DNA of 64,000 bases from Gammaproteobacteria bacterium. GTDB lineage: Bacteria; Pseudomonadota; Gammaproteobacteria; Steroidobacterales; Steroidobacteraceae. The stretch covers positions 1 through 64,000 of the forward strand of contig JAQGOG010000016.1 in assembly GCA_028293765.1 (NCBI GenBank), given 5' to 3'. The notes below the pieces were generated by a model that was not told the origin of the DNA, ran no database searches, and saw only the letters and a list, made by a program, of their open reading frames with translations. The translations under genes were made by a program, and so were the position numbers. Numbering within the stretch: position 1 is the stretch's first letter; every line of letters starts with the position of its first letter. Of this stretch, positions 49,163 to 57,146 are shown one piece after another.

Positions 49163-49752
49163 CCGCCCTGGCAATTTCGAACGTCGTACTGTGGATCGTC
49201 GTCCTATCCTTGCTGGTAGTGGTCCTGGCACTAACGAGACAACTGGGTGTACTGCACGAGCGCATCACGCCGGTGGGCGCGCTCATGTTGAATCGCGGCC
49301 TCACGGTCGGTGAGCAGGCGCCCGCGGTTGACGTCGTCGACCTGGTTGGCACCAGCATGCGTCTCGGAGAGCCGCGCGCCGACGGTAAGAGTACGCTGCT
49401 CCTGTTCGTTTCGCCGACGTGTCCAGTCTGCAAATCGCTGCTGCCGATCGTCAGATCCAGCGGCAAGGACGAGCGCGACTGGCTCGACATCATTCTCGCG
49501 AGCGACGGCAACCTGGACGAACATCGCGAGTACGTACGGACCAACGGGCTCGGCAACGTGCCTTACGTCATTTCCGCGCGGTTGGGGATGACCTACCAGG
49601 TGAGCCGCCTGCCGTTCGCCGCGCTTCTCGATGAGGCGGGTGTCCTGCGTGCCCGCGGCCTGGTCAATTCACGCGAGCACCTGGAAAGCCTGTTCGAAGC
49701 AAAACGCCTGGGCGTCGCCTCGCTGCAGGACTACTTCGCCAGCGCGAAGTAA
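49159..49752 (+). CDS. MauD-like membrane-anchored thioredoxin-fold protein
   Basis: 197 aa. One N-terminal TM helix (about 5-25), then a thioredoxin-like domain with redox motif Cys-Pro-Val-Cys in FVSPTCPVCKSLLPI (about 93-107) and cis-Pro in SRLPFAALLDEAGVLRARGLVNSREHLESLFEA. MauD provides disulfide exchange for the methylamine dehydrogenase small subunit. The dehydrogenase genes mauA and mauB are not in the window. Confidence 0.82.
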   Translation: MTALAISNVVLWIVVLSLLVVVLALTRQLGVLHERITPVGALMLNRGLTVGEQAPAVDVVDLVGTSMRLGEPRADGKSTLLLFVSPTCPVCKSLLPIVRSSGKDERDWLDIILASDGNLDEHREYVRTNGLGNVPYVISARLGMTYQVSRLPFAALLDEAGVLRARGLVNSREHLESLFEAKRLGVASLQDYFASAK

Positions 49753-49761
49753 TCCCGACTT

Positions 49762-49796
49762 CGGCACTCCCAAATCTCCCCCACGGGAGAGTGCCG
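49762..49796. terminator. Hairpin after the mauD-like gene
   Basis: CGGCACTC (49762-49769) pairs with GAGTGCCG (49789-49796), extended by CCC/GGG inside the loop. No T-tract, so either a weak terminator or a 3' stabiliser. Confidence 0.45.
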
Positions 49797-49910
49797 GGAT
49801 AGTACTTCGAGAGGGGCATGAGCAAGGATCGGAATGCGGGAGCCAAACAAGAGCCGCAGAATTGGGCTCATCTGCCGTGTGTGCGGCGTTGCCGAGCAGG
49901 AGCTGCAGCG

Positions 49911-50663
49911 ATGAGTGCCGAAATCAGAACATTGCCGAGGGGCCGCCGGGTCGCACCGCGCATCGCGGATCGCGTGAAGGCTCTTGATTGGGAGCGCCTG
50001 TCGCATGACCTCGATGCGCAGGGTAGCGCGGTGGCCGAGCACCTCCTCGCCGCCGACGAGTGTGAGGCGCTGGCCGCGCTCTATGCGGACGAGCGCCGGT
50101 TTCGCAGCAGGGTCGTCATGGGGCGGCATGGGTTCGGGCGGGGCGAGTACCAGTATTTTGCGTACCCGCTTCCCGAAATCGTTGCCGGGTTACGCACCGC
50201 GCTCTATCCGGGGCTGGCACCCATTGCCAATCGCTGGAATACGCAGATGCGAGTCGACACGCGGTATCCGCCAACACACCCCGAGTTTCTCGCTCGCTGC
50301 CGGGAGGCCGGACAGGATCGGCCCACGCCGCTGTTGTTGCAATATGGAGCGGGGGACTACAACTGCCTGCATCAGGATCTCTACGGGGAGCATGTCTTTC
50401 CGTTGCAGGTTGCGATTCTGTTGTCGCGGCCAGGGGCGGACTTCACCGGAGGCGAGTTCGTGATGACCGAGCAGCGGCCGCGTATGCAGTCGCGGCCGGA
50501 GGTGGTGCCGCTCAATCAGGGCGATGCGGCGATCTTCGCCGTACATCACCGTCCCGTGCAGGGCACGCGGGGCGTTTATCGAGTAAACCTCCGCCATGGC
50601 GTGAGTCGCGTGCGCAGCGGGCACCGTCATACGCTGGGAGTGATTTTCCACGACTCGAAGTGA
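49911..50663 (+). CDS. 2-oxoglutarate/Fe(II)-dependent oxygenase (PF09859 family)
   Basis: 250 aa from the ATG at 49911, preceded by AGGAG with eight-base spacing; an earlier in-frame ATG at 49818 gives an unrelated tail. The iron-binding His-x-Asp is in NCLHQDLYGEHVFPLQVAILLS, the second His in the GHRHTLGVIFHD end, and Arg in VYRVNLRHGVSR may bind 2-oxoglutarate. The family is annotated as related to AlkB/prolyl-hydroxylase folds and often linked to oxidative demethylation of damaged DNA; the actual substrate is uncertain. Confidence 0.82.
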   Translation: MSAEIRTLPRGRRVAPRIADRVKALDWERLSHDLDAQGSAVAEHLLAADECEALAALYADERRFRSRVVMGRHGFGRGEYQYFAYPLPEIVAGLRTALYPGLAPIANRWNTQMRVDTRYPPTHPEFLARCREAGQDRPTPLLLQYGAGDYNCLHQDLYGEHVFPLQVAILLSRPGADFTGGEFVMTEQRPRMQSRPEVVPLNQGDAAIFAVHHRPVQGTRGVYRVNLRHGVSRVRSGHRHTLGVIFHDSK

Positions 50664-50766
50664 CGTTCCCTGGGCGGGCGCTCGCGAATATGCGTGGCTC
50701 GTGCCATGATATCGGGACGCCTTTTACCCAATCGCCTGCGATGGCACTTCTACCGGTGGTAATCCA

Positions 50767-51369
50767 ATGAAACGTCTGGTGTTAGGAGCTCTACTCTCCG
50801 GCGCGCTCGCACTACCCGCCATTGCCGCCTTGAAAGAGGGCGACGTTGCTCCCGATTTCAAGACGCAGGCCTCGCTCGCCGGCAAGAGCTTCACCTTTTC
50901 CCTGCAGGATGCCCTGAAGAAGGGCCCGGTAGTGGTCTATTTCTACCCCTCGGCCTACACCGGTGGCTGCAACATCCAGGCGCATGCCTTCGCGGTCAAC
51001 AGCGATAAATTTGCAGCGGCCGGCGCGACGATCATCGGCGTGTCGCTCGACAGCATCGAGCGACTAAACGACTTCTCGGCCGACCCGCAATACTGCGCGG
51101 GCAAGTTTCCAACCGCCTCCGATGCGAATGGCACGATCGCAAAGTCGTACGACCTCATGGTGAGGGAGGGTAAGGCGGGCAGCAAGGACACTCGCGGCGT
51201 GGAGATCGGGCATGGTTTTACCGAGCGCACGACTTTTATCGTCACTCGGGATGGCAAGGTCGCCGCGACGGTGGGCGGCCTTGCGCCAGCGGATAACGTC
51301 GACAAGGCGCTCGCAGCGGTACAGCAGCTCGCGACCGCGCAGGGCGCCGCAAAGAAAGTGGGCGCTTGA
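50767..51369 (+). CDS. Exported peroxiredoxin (PrxQ/AhpC-TSA type)
   Basis: 200 aa. A signal peptide (MKRLVLGALLSGALALPAIAA) takes it to the periplasm. The peroxidatic motif is PSAYTGGCNIQAHAF, matching Pro-x-x-x-Thr-x-x-Cys, with a second Cys in DPQYCAGKFPTASD that could be resolving. Reduces H2O2 or organic peroxides. Amine oxidases in the periplasm make H2O2, so it may protect against their by-product (inference). Confidence 0.88.
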   Translation: MKRLVLGALLSGALALPAIAALKEGDVAPDFKTQASLAGKSFTFSLQDALKKGPVVVYFYPSAYTGGCNIQAHAFAVNSDKFAAAGATIIGVSLDSIERLNDFSADPQYCAGKFPTASDANGTIAKSYDLMVREGKAGSKDTRGVEIGHGFTERTTFIVTRDGKVAATVGGLAPADNVDKALAAVQQLATAQGAAKKVGA

Positions 51370-51409
51370 GGTAGAAAAGATGCCGGCAGCGAGCCGGCGG
51401 TCTTAGATC

Positions 51410-52063
51410 TCACAGCCGCAGATAGTCGTTCGCAATGGCGTAGGCGGCTACGGCCGTCGCGCTTCGCAGGCCCAGTTTGCGCATCAGGTTGCTGCGGTGC
51501 TTCTCGATCGTTTTGTGGCTCAGGGATAGTTGCTGCGCGATCTCGCGCGTGCGAAATCCCAGAGCGATCCGCTTCATGACCTCCCGCTCACGATCGCTCA
51601 AACCGTCGGCGTTGCGCTGTTTCGCGAGCGTGCGCTTTCTGACGAAGCCGCTGACGACCCGATCGAGGATCGAGGGGCTTACGTAGCGTCCGCCCTCCAT
51701 CAGGGTGCGGATTGCGGCGAAGAGCTCCTGGCGGGTATCTGTCTTGAGCAGATAGCCATCCACCCCCGCGCGCAACGCGGCCTCGATGACCGCGTCCTCC
51801 CTATGAAAGGACAACACGAGAATGCGTGCGCGCGGCCAACGACTCCTGACTGCCGCGATCGTCGCGGGGCCGCTTTGGTCGGACAACGAGAACTCCACGA
51901 TTACAACATCCGGGTCGGTGGGCAGCGAGAGTTTGGCTACGGCGACGCCACCCACGATGATGCCGAGGACTTCGACATCCTCCGCGAGATTCAGGAGCGC
52001 ACACAGGCCGTCGCGCAGGAGTCCTTCCTCGTCTATGACCAGGATCTGGATCTTGCAGTGCAT
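51410..52063 (-). CDS. NarL/LuxR-type response regulator with Glu in place of the phospho-acceptor Asp
   Basis: 217 aa from the ATG at 52063. Receiver domain: acidic pair at Asp11-Glu12 (LVIDEEG), Thr/Ser switch in LVLSFH, Lys in GYLLKTD. At the phosphorylation site the sequence is VVIVEFSLSDQSG, so Glu57 replaces Asp. The C-terminal LuxR domain is intact: LSDREREVMKRIALGFRTREIAQQL then SHKTIEKHRSNLMRKLGL. Glu often mimics the phosphorylated state, so it may be always active or controlled by level. It is next to a histidine kinase on the same strand. Confidence 0.9.
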   Translation of the reverse strand: MHCKIQILVIDEEGLLRDGLCALLNLAEDVEVLGIIVGGVAVAKLSLPTDPDVVIVEFSLSDQSGPATIAAVRSRWPRARILVLSFHREDAVIEAALRAGVDGYLLKTDTRQELFAAIRTLMEGGRYVSPSILDRVVSGFVRKRTLAKQRNADGLSDREREVMKRIALGFRTREIAQQLSLSHKTIEKHRSNLMRKLGLRSATAVAAYAIANDYLRL

Positions 52064-52136
52064 GAACCGCCTATGGCGACAGGGTGCGAGCGCACCTGTT
52101 TTCAACGAGCATAGGCGTAACCCCACGCGATTTCGC

Positions 52137-52150
52137 TAGGGGAAATCCCC
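52137..52150. promoter_or_regulatory. Candidate regulator-binding palindrome upstream of the Glu-type regulator
   Basis: TAGGGGAAATCCCC, a GGGG-AAAT-CCCC palindrome 74 bases upstream of the regulator start. A related GGGTACTTTCCCTA lies upstream of the second regulon side (55372-55385). They may be sites for one of the two NarL-type regulators. Confidence 0.35.
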
Positions 52151-52272
52151 CAGGCGACCCGCGGGTATCTCACCGCACGCGGATATCTCTTTCTCAGCAT
52201 AGGCCGGCGCAGCCTTTCGGCCTAAGCTCGCCACTCGCGGCCGTCGCACGATCCGCGCTTCGGGGTGAACTC

Positions 52273-52386
52273 GTGGTCTGGTTGAAAATACTCATCGTCT
52301 ATGGTCTGTTCGTCTTGGCTTGGTTGGGGCTCCTTTGGCGCGCAGGGCGCCACTGTCGCAACAGGGAACACCATCCTCCAAACTGA
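52273..52386 (+). CDS. Possible small single-TM protein
   Basis: 37 aa from a GTG at 52273 with GGGGTG upstream. It reads VVWLKILIVYGLFVLAWLGLL, a hydrophobic helix, then a basic tail WRAGRHCRNREHHPPN. Nothing identifies it. It lies between two minus-strand regulatory genes, on the opposite strand. It may be real, since membrane microproteins are common beside two-component genes, but the evidence is the reading frame alone. Confidence 0.35.
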   Translation: MVWLKILIVYGLFVLAWLGLLWRAGRHCRNREHHPPN

Positions 52387-52411
52387 GCATCGCGCGTCGC
52401 GGAGGTAGACG

Positions 52412-53716
52412 TCAGGGATCGTGTTCGTTCGACGTGAGGAGCCAGTCGAGCCGCGCGTGCGTGCCGCAGCCTTGATCGCCCGACAGCGTCAGTCTGCCGC
52501 CGGTCATCTGAGTGCGCTCACGCAGGTTGCGGATGCCATGTCCGAGTCCGAAGGAGCCGGACGAGTCGACGGAAGGTAGCCCCACTCCGTCATCGGAAAC
52601 AATCAAGGCCACCAGATTCGCATCCCTGACCAGCGCGACCGTTACCTGTTCCGCCTTGGCGTGCTTGGCGACGTTGTTCAGCAGCTCCTGCGCGCAGCGG
52701 AATATGGTGGTCACCAGGCGTTGCGGAATGTCCGCGTCGGACGCCGAGATGCGGCTGCATACCGCGATTTGGGTATAGGTTTCAGCGAACTCGCGACACA
52801 ACCATTCGAGCGCGGAAGCGACACCCAGGTCGTCCAGCACGGACGGCCTCAGGTCCATCGCGATGGAGCGGATCTCCTTGAGGGTGTCCCGGACCCGCTC
52901 GACCGTCCGGGTGAGCAGGGGTTGTGTATCGGCGTGCCGTCCCTGGCGGTGCAGCTCAACTGCCCGCTCGAGGGAATACTTAATGGCGCTCAATGACTGC
53001 CCGACCGAATCGTGCAGCTCCTGCGCGATGCGCCGCCGTTCCCGCTCCTGAGCCTGGATCAGCTGTTGCGACAGCAGCTCGAGCTCGTTACGCGATAGTC
53101 GTAGCGCATCTTCGGCCGATTCGCGCCGTGCAATTTCATTGTGCAGGTCGCGGATCGCGTTTTCGAGTTCCTGTGTACGCGCGTGAACGCGTGCCTCGAG
53201 ACTTTCATTCAGGGCCTCGAGCGCCGCGCGGGCTACACGCAGCGGTGTCACGTCCGTTACAACCATGACCGCGCGTGCGTGGCCCGCGGCGCGGCGCCCA
53301 CCCGCGTCTCCCGTTATGGGCCGCAGAGCTATGGATACCACCCGGTCGAGACGCGAGTCGAGCGTCTCAAATTCCACCGATGCGCCGCTCTGCATGCGGA
53401 TCCACGCATCTCCCAGGAGTGAGCCGAGAATGCAGTCTTGCTCGCAACCTCCCGGATGCAGAAGGTCATGCATGTCGCGACCGGTCACGTCGTTGACGCG
53501 ACCCAGGTGCCAGGCCTCGATCACCCGATTCACGCGCACGGCCTGCCGGCGCTCATCGAGGAGACAGACTATGTGCGGCAGGGTGTCAGCGGTGCTTTCC
53601 CAGTCCTGCTTGGCCCGGGCGATCGCCTGTTGGATGTCGTCCGGCAAGGTAGGGCCTGGGCTTGCCGCCGGCGGTGACGCGCTCTTTTCGCAACCCACGG
53701 GCATCGGGGCGTTCAT
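52412..53716 (-). CDS. Soluble PAS-domain histidine kinase (HisKA_3, NarX type)
   Basis: 434 aa, no TM helix. A PAS domain (about 40-160) contains HPGGCEQDCILG, a Cys pair that could sense redox or bind metal. A coiled coil (160-215) leads to HisKA_3 with phospho-acceptor His235 in RRRIAQELHDSVGQSLSAIKYSLE, and a HATPase domain with N-box CAQELLNNVAKHAK and G-box DDGVGLP / GLGHGIRNLRER. Its target could be either neighbouring NarL-type regulator; only the one at 54640 has a phosphorylatable Asp. Confidence 0.9.
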   Translation of the reverse strand: MNAPMPVGCEKSASPPAASPGPTLPDDIQQAIARAKQDWESTADTLPHIVCLLDERRQAVRVNRVIEAWHLGRVNDVTGRDMHDLLHPGGCEQDCILGSLLGDAWIRMQSGASVEFETLDSRLDRVVSIALRPITGDAGGRRAAGHARAVMVVTDVTPLRVARAALEALNESLEARVHARTQELENAIRDLHNEIARRESAEDALRLSRNELELLSQQLIQAQERERRRIAQELHDSVGQSLSAIKYSLERAVELHRQGRHADTQPLLTRTVERVRDTLKEIRSIAMDLRPSVLDDLGVASALEWLCREFAETYTQIAVCSRISASDADIPQRLVTTIFRCAQELLNNVAKHAKAEQVTVALVRDANLVALIVSDDGVGLPSVDSSGSFGLGHGIRNLRERTQMTGGRLTLSGDQGCGTHARLDWLLTSNEHDP

Positions 53717-53719
53717 GCG

Positions 53720-54334
53720 TCAGCGCGCTGACGCCAGTTCCAGAAGATGACGATAGATTCGCAGAACGCGTGGCACGTACTCGAGTGTTTCCTTCAGCGG
53801 AGGAATTGTCCCGCCGTGCTGGTCGACGGCTGACGGTCCGGCATTATAGGCCGCCAGGACGAGCTCCAGGTCGTTCTGATAACGATCTGTCAGGTCGCGC
53901 AGGTATTGGGCTCCCGCGCGGATGTTCTGTTCCGGATCGAAGGCGTTGCGCACCCCGTACTGTCGCGCCGTCGCGGGCATCAACTGCATCAGGCCGCGTG
54001 CGCCGCGCTTTGAAACGGCCTGCGGGTCGCAGCCGGATTCGGCCACGATCACGGCGCGCACCAGGGCAGGCTCGAGTCGGCTGGCGCGGGCGGCGACTTC
54101 GATCAGGGGCGCATAAGCCTGCGATCGCTGGAGCAACTGACGGACGCCGAGTGCTGGAGCCGCTTCATATTGCGGTGCAGCAAGAAGGGACTGGTAGCGC
54201 GCGTCGACCGGTACGTTGGAATAATGTGCGACGCCGTGCTCATCCGTGAAGACAAAGAGGCCCGCAGCCGCACTTCGAGTTGCAGGCAGTGCCGCGCAGG
54301 CGCATAACATCAACACTGGGGTGAGACGGTGCAT
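53720..54334 (-). CDS. Lytic transglycosylase with DUF4124-like N-terminus
   Basis: 204 aa from the ATG at 54334. Signal peptide about 1-24, short GLFVFTDEHGVAHYSNVP segment, then the SLT domain with catalytic Glu99 in VIVAESGCDPQAVS, GLMQLMPATARQYG and the C-terminal ELVLAAYNAGPSAVDQHGG. It cleaves peptidoglycan, probably opening the wall for the secretion system encoded next door. It ends three bases from the kinase start. Confidence 0.88.
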   Translation of the reverse strand: MHRLTPVLMLCACAALPATRSAAAGLFVFTDEHGVAHYSNVPVDARYQSLLAAPQYEAAPALGVRQLLQRSQAYAPLIEVAARASRLEPALVRAVIVAESGCDPQAVSKRGARGLMQLMPATARQYGVRNAFDPEQNIRAGAQYLRDLTDRYQNDLELVLAAYNAGPSAVDQHGGTIPPLKETLEYVPRVLRIYRHLLELASAR

Positions 54335-54639
54335 TGGGCCAGTATGCGCCGTGATTCGAGTCACGCAGGTAGGTGAACACCGTAGCTCCGGGGTTGGATG
54401 GAAAGGGCTCACCTGTGGGTGGGTTTCAGGGGGCGGCGGTGCGATAGTAAGAGCCCCCGGGGCTTACATTTTTCTTATAAATTAAGTAAAACATGGCTAA
54501 CGAGTTAACTGGGTGGGCGTACTCTCGCTGATAGCGAGCTTCCCAGAATAAAGAGCCACGCCGGGGCAATTGCTCGAACCGCCCGGCCGCGGCAGTCCAG
54601 GACGGATGCTCACAAAGAAGTTCGCGGAGTGACTGTTCA
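54335..54639. other. AT-rich spacer before the second regulator
   Basis: Contains a palindrome GTAAGAGCCCC/GGGGCTTAC (54447-54466) followed by ATTTTTC, and an AT-rich block TTATAAATTAAGTAAAAC that is unusual in this GC-rich sequence. It is likely the promoter region of the plus-strand operon and perhaps of the transglycosylase on the other strand. No gene seen. Confidence 0.5.
54447..54473. promoter_or_regulatory. Palindrome with T-run upstream of the secretion operon
   Basis: GTAAG-A-GCCCC-C-GGGGC-TTAC then ATTTTTC. It could be a terminator for a short plus-strand RNA or an operator. No plus-strand gene precedes it, so I favour an operator or a small-RNA terminator. Confidence 0.35.
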
Positions 54640-55359
54640 GTGTCGGCCGAACTACACCCTGAAATCGCACCAAGCGCGGCAGATCCACGCAGTCGCCTGG
54701 TCCTGGTCGAGGACCATGCCATCCTGCGTGAGGGCTTGCGCGCGCTGCTCGAACTGGAGGGCGATCTGCATGTCGCGGGCGAATGCGCCAATGCCAGCGA
54801 CGCCCTGACGGTCGTCGAGCTCCTCAGGCCCGCGCTCGTCATTACGGACATAGCGCTCCCCGGGCGCTCGGGAATCGAGCTCATCGGCGGTCTGCGGCAA
54901 CTGGGCCTCAGTCTGAAGATCCTGGTCCTGACCGCACACAACTCGGAAGAGTACATCCGTGCGGCCTTGAATGCGGGCGCCGACGGTTATGTATTGAAAG
55001 ACGCGAGCCGCGCCGATCTGCTGCAGGCGATTCGGGCCGTGCTGTCCGGACAGACTTATCTGTGCTCCTCGGTGACCGCCAAGGTCGTCTCGGGATATCT
55101 GCGCCCCAAGACCGTGGATGTGGGGGTTGCCGCGGCCGAGCATGTTACGGGGCGGGAGCGCGAGGTGCTGACCCGAGTCGCTCTTGGTCAGTCCAACAAG
55201 CTGATCGCCCGTGCGCTGGTCGTAAGCGTAAAGACCGTCGAGAAGCATCGAGCCAACCTGATGCGCAAGCTGACTCTGCATAATACGGCTGCCGTCACCC
55301 GCTTCGCCATTCGCAATGGCATGGTAACTGCCACCGACATGGAGTCGCCGACGGAGTAA
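54640..55359 (+). CDS. NarL/LuxR-type response regulator
   Basis: 239 aa from a GTG at 54640 (GGAG ten bases upstream). The receiver is complete: Glu24-Asp25 in LVLVEDHAILREGL, phospho-acceptor Asp70 in LVITDIALPGRSGIEL, Thr in VLTAHNSE and Lys in GYVLKDAS. The LuxR HTH reads VTGREREVLTRVALGQSNKLIARAL then SVKTVEKHRANLMRKLTLHNT. It directly precedes gspG, so it probably controls the second secretion operon, with the kinase at 52412 as partner. Confidence 0.92.
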   Translation: MSAELHPEIAPSAADPRSRLVLVEDHAILREGLRALLELEGDLHVAGECANASDALTVVELLRPALVITDIALPGRSGIELIGGLRQLGLSLKILVLTAHNSEEYIRAALNAGADGYVLKDASRADLLQAIRAVLSGQTYLCSSVTAKVVSGYLRPKTVDVGVAAAEHVTGREREVLTRVALGQSNKLIARALVVSVKTVEKHRANLMRKLTLHNTAAVTRFAIRNGMVTATDMESPTE

Positions 55360-55371
55360 CGGCCGGTCTGT

Positions 55372-55385
55372 GGGTACTTTCCCTA
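55372..55385. promoter_or_regulatory. Candidate regulator-binding site before the second gsp operon
   Basis: GGGTACTTTCCCTA; its reverse complement TAGGGAAAGTACCC resembles TAGGGGAAATCCCC at 52137-52150. A GCTACC...GGTAGC inverted pair (55392-55397 / 55426-55431) follows. These lie 130-140 bases before the gspG start. Confidence 0.35.
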
Positions 55386-55514
55386 CCGGGAGCTACCACG
55401 GCCTACCTAGTTGAGTCTACTCCACGGTAGCAACCTTCCCACTGGCGGCTGATGGCGCCGCGACCGGAACATGGGGTCGAAGTGGATGGCAATGCAACAC
55501 CGGGCGGGGTCGAA

Positions 55515-55955
55515 ATGCGCGGGCGCACTCACGAGGCGGCAAAGATCGCCAGGAGCGGCGGCTTCACCTTGCTGGAGCTCCTCGTCGTCATGGTGATCAT
55601 CGGACTGCTCGCGGGCTTCGTGGCGCCGCGCTACTTTTCGCAGGTCGGTAAATCCCGCGTCAAGGCTGCCAGTGCGCAGATCGATGCCCTCGACAAGGCG
55701 CTGGAGCAATTCCGCATCGACGCCGGCCGTCTGCCGACGACTGAAGAGGGGCTGGCAGCGCTGAACGCCGCACCGCCCGGCATGACTAACTGGGAGGGTC
55801 CGTACTTGAAGAAGAGCGTTCCCAGGGACCCGTGGGGACACCCGTATGTGTATGTGCAGCCCGGAACACACCAGAACGACTTCGATCTCATCTCGTATGG
55901 TCGGGACGGCCAGCCGGGGGGAACCGGAGAAGATGCGGATCTCGCTAACTGGTGA
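55515..55955 (+). CDS. gspG: Major pseudopilin GspG of the second secretion system
   Basis: 146 aa from the ATG at 55515 (GGGG five bases upstream; an ATG at 55452 would add 21 residues). A prepilin leader ends RSGG, cleaved before FTLLELLVVMVIIGLLAGFVAPRYF with Glu at +5. The C-terminal half has the GspG signature LPTTEEGLAALNAAPPG, WEGPYLKKSVPRDPWGHPYVY and SYGRDGQPGGTGEDADL, including the calcium-site region. First structural gene of the operon. Confidence 0.92.
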   Translation: MRGRTHEAAKIARSGGFTLLELLVVMVIIGLLAGFVAPRYFSQVGKSRVKAASAQIDALDKALEQFRIDAGRLPTTEEGLAALNAAPPGMTNWEGPYLKKSVPRDPWGHPYVYVQPGTHQNDFDLISYGRDGQPGGTGEDADLANW

Positions 55956-55961
55956 CGCGTA

Positions 55962-57146
55962 ATGGAATTTCGCATCAAAGCACTCGATGGCGCCCACAGT
56001 GTGGTCGGCTGTGTGCTGGATGCGGTGGATGAGGCCGACGCGCGCCGCCAGCTCGCCCTCAAAGACCTGAGAGTCATCTCGCTTGCACCGATCCGGCGCC
56101 TGCGGCTGATGGCGCGCGCTCCGCAATTACACCTGGCCGTGTTCAGCCAACAGCTGGTGTCGCTGCTCGAGGCGGGCCTGTCTCTGGTGGAGGCACTCGA
56201 GGCTCTGTCCGAGCGGGAGTCGAGCTCGGGCACGCAGAGAACCCTGGAAAGAGTTCTGGGGCGACTCTACGAAGGCCAGACATTCGGCGCCGCGCTCGCC
56301 GAGCACCCGGCGAGCTTCCCACCGCTCTATGTCGCCTCGGTGCGCGCGAGCGAGAAGACCGGCGCGCTAGGGGAGGCATTGACCCGATACATCGCCTACG
56401 AACGGCAGGCCGATTCGTTGCGCAAGACTCTCGTCAACGCCTGCATCTATCCAGCGGTGCTGCTTGGCGTGGGGCTGCTCGTCACCTTGTTCCTGATGGG
56501 CTATGTGGTGCCGCGATTCAGCGCCATCTATGAGGATGTCGGCAGCGACTTGCCGGCGGCGTCCCGTGTGCTGCTCCAATGGGGCCAGTTGATCGATGCG
56601 CACGCGGGCCTGATGGGGTTGCTCGCGGCCGGCACGCTGGGCGCGAGCGTCTACGGCCTGAGTCGCCCCGCGGCCCGGGCGAAGATAGGAGAGTGGCTTA
56701 CGCGAATTCCCGCGGTGGGACACCAACTTCACATCTATCAGCTGGCTCGACTGTATCGCATGACGGGCATGTTGCTACGCGGAGGCATGCCCGCGGTGGC
56801 TGCGCTGCAGATGTGCGGAGGATTACTGCGTGCCGGCTCGCAATCCGCGTTTTCCGCCGCCACTCAGGCGGTACGTGAAGGACAGTCGCTCGCGCAGGCG
56901 ATGGAGCGCAATGGACTGACTACCGCGGTTGCAGCTCGGATGCTGCGAGTCGGAGAGCGCAGCGGGAATATGGGCGAGATGATGGAGAGAATCGCCTCCT
57001 TCTGCGACGAGGAGCTCGCGCGGTGGGTCGCTGTCGTCACCCGGTTGATCGAGCCGGTGCTCATGACGGTCATCGGCCTCGTCATTGGCGTGATCGTGGT
57101 GCTGATGTATTTTCCGATCTTCCAGCTGGCCGGGAGCATCCGATGA
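55962..57146 (+). CDS. gspF: Secretion/pilus platform protein GspF, second copy
   Basis: 394 aa. Starts MEFRIKALDGAHSVVGCVLDA; two T2SF domains (LAVFSQQLVSLLEAGLSLVEALEAL near 55 and RLYRMTGMLLRGGMPAVAAL near 260) with TM segments and a C-terminal VLMTVIGLVIGVIVVLMYFPIFQLAG. It begins six bases after gspG and ends over the gspE ATG (ATGA). It differs in sequence from the copy at 11624. Confidence 0.92.
   Translation: MEFRIKALDGAHSVVGCVLDAVDEADARRQLALKDLRVISLAPIRRLRLMARAPQLHLAVFSQQLVSLLEAGLSLVEALEALSERESSSGTQRTLERVLGRLYEGQTFGAALAEHPASFPPLYVASVRASEKTGALGEALTRYIAYERQADSLRKTLVNACIYPAVLLGVGLLVTLFLMGYVVPRFSAIYEDVGSDLPAASRVLLQWGQLIDAHAGLMGLLAAGTLGASVYGLSRPAARAKIGEWLTRIPAVGHQLHIYQLARLYRMTGMLLRGGMPAVAALQMCGGLLRAGSQSAFSAATQAVREGQSLAQAMERNGLTTAVAARMLRVGERSGNMGEMMERIASFCDEELARWVAVVTRLIEPVLMTVIGLVIGVIVVLMYFPIFQLAGSIR

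Noticed and set aside
49818-49910. Upstream in-frame extension of the 2OG oxygenase, or a MauA remnant
   Set aside because: The extension has no family match and no Trp/Cys pattern of MauA; the ATG at 49911 has a good ribosome site.
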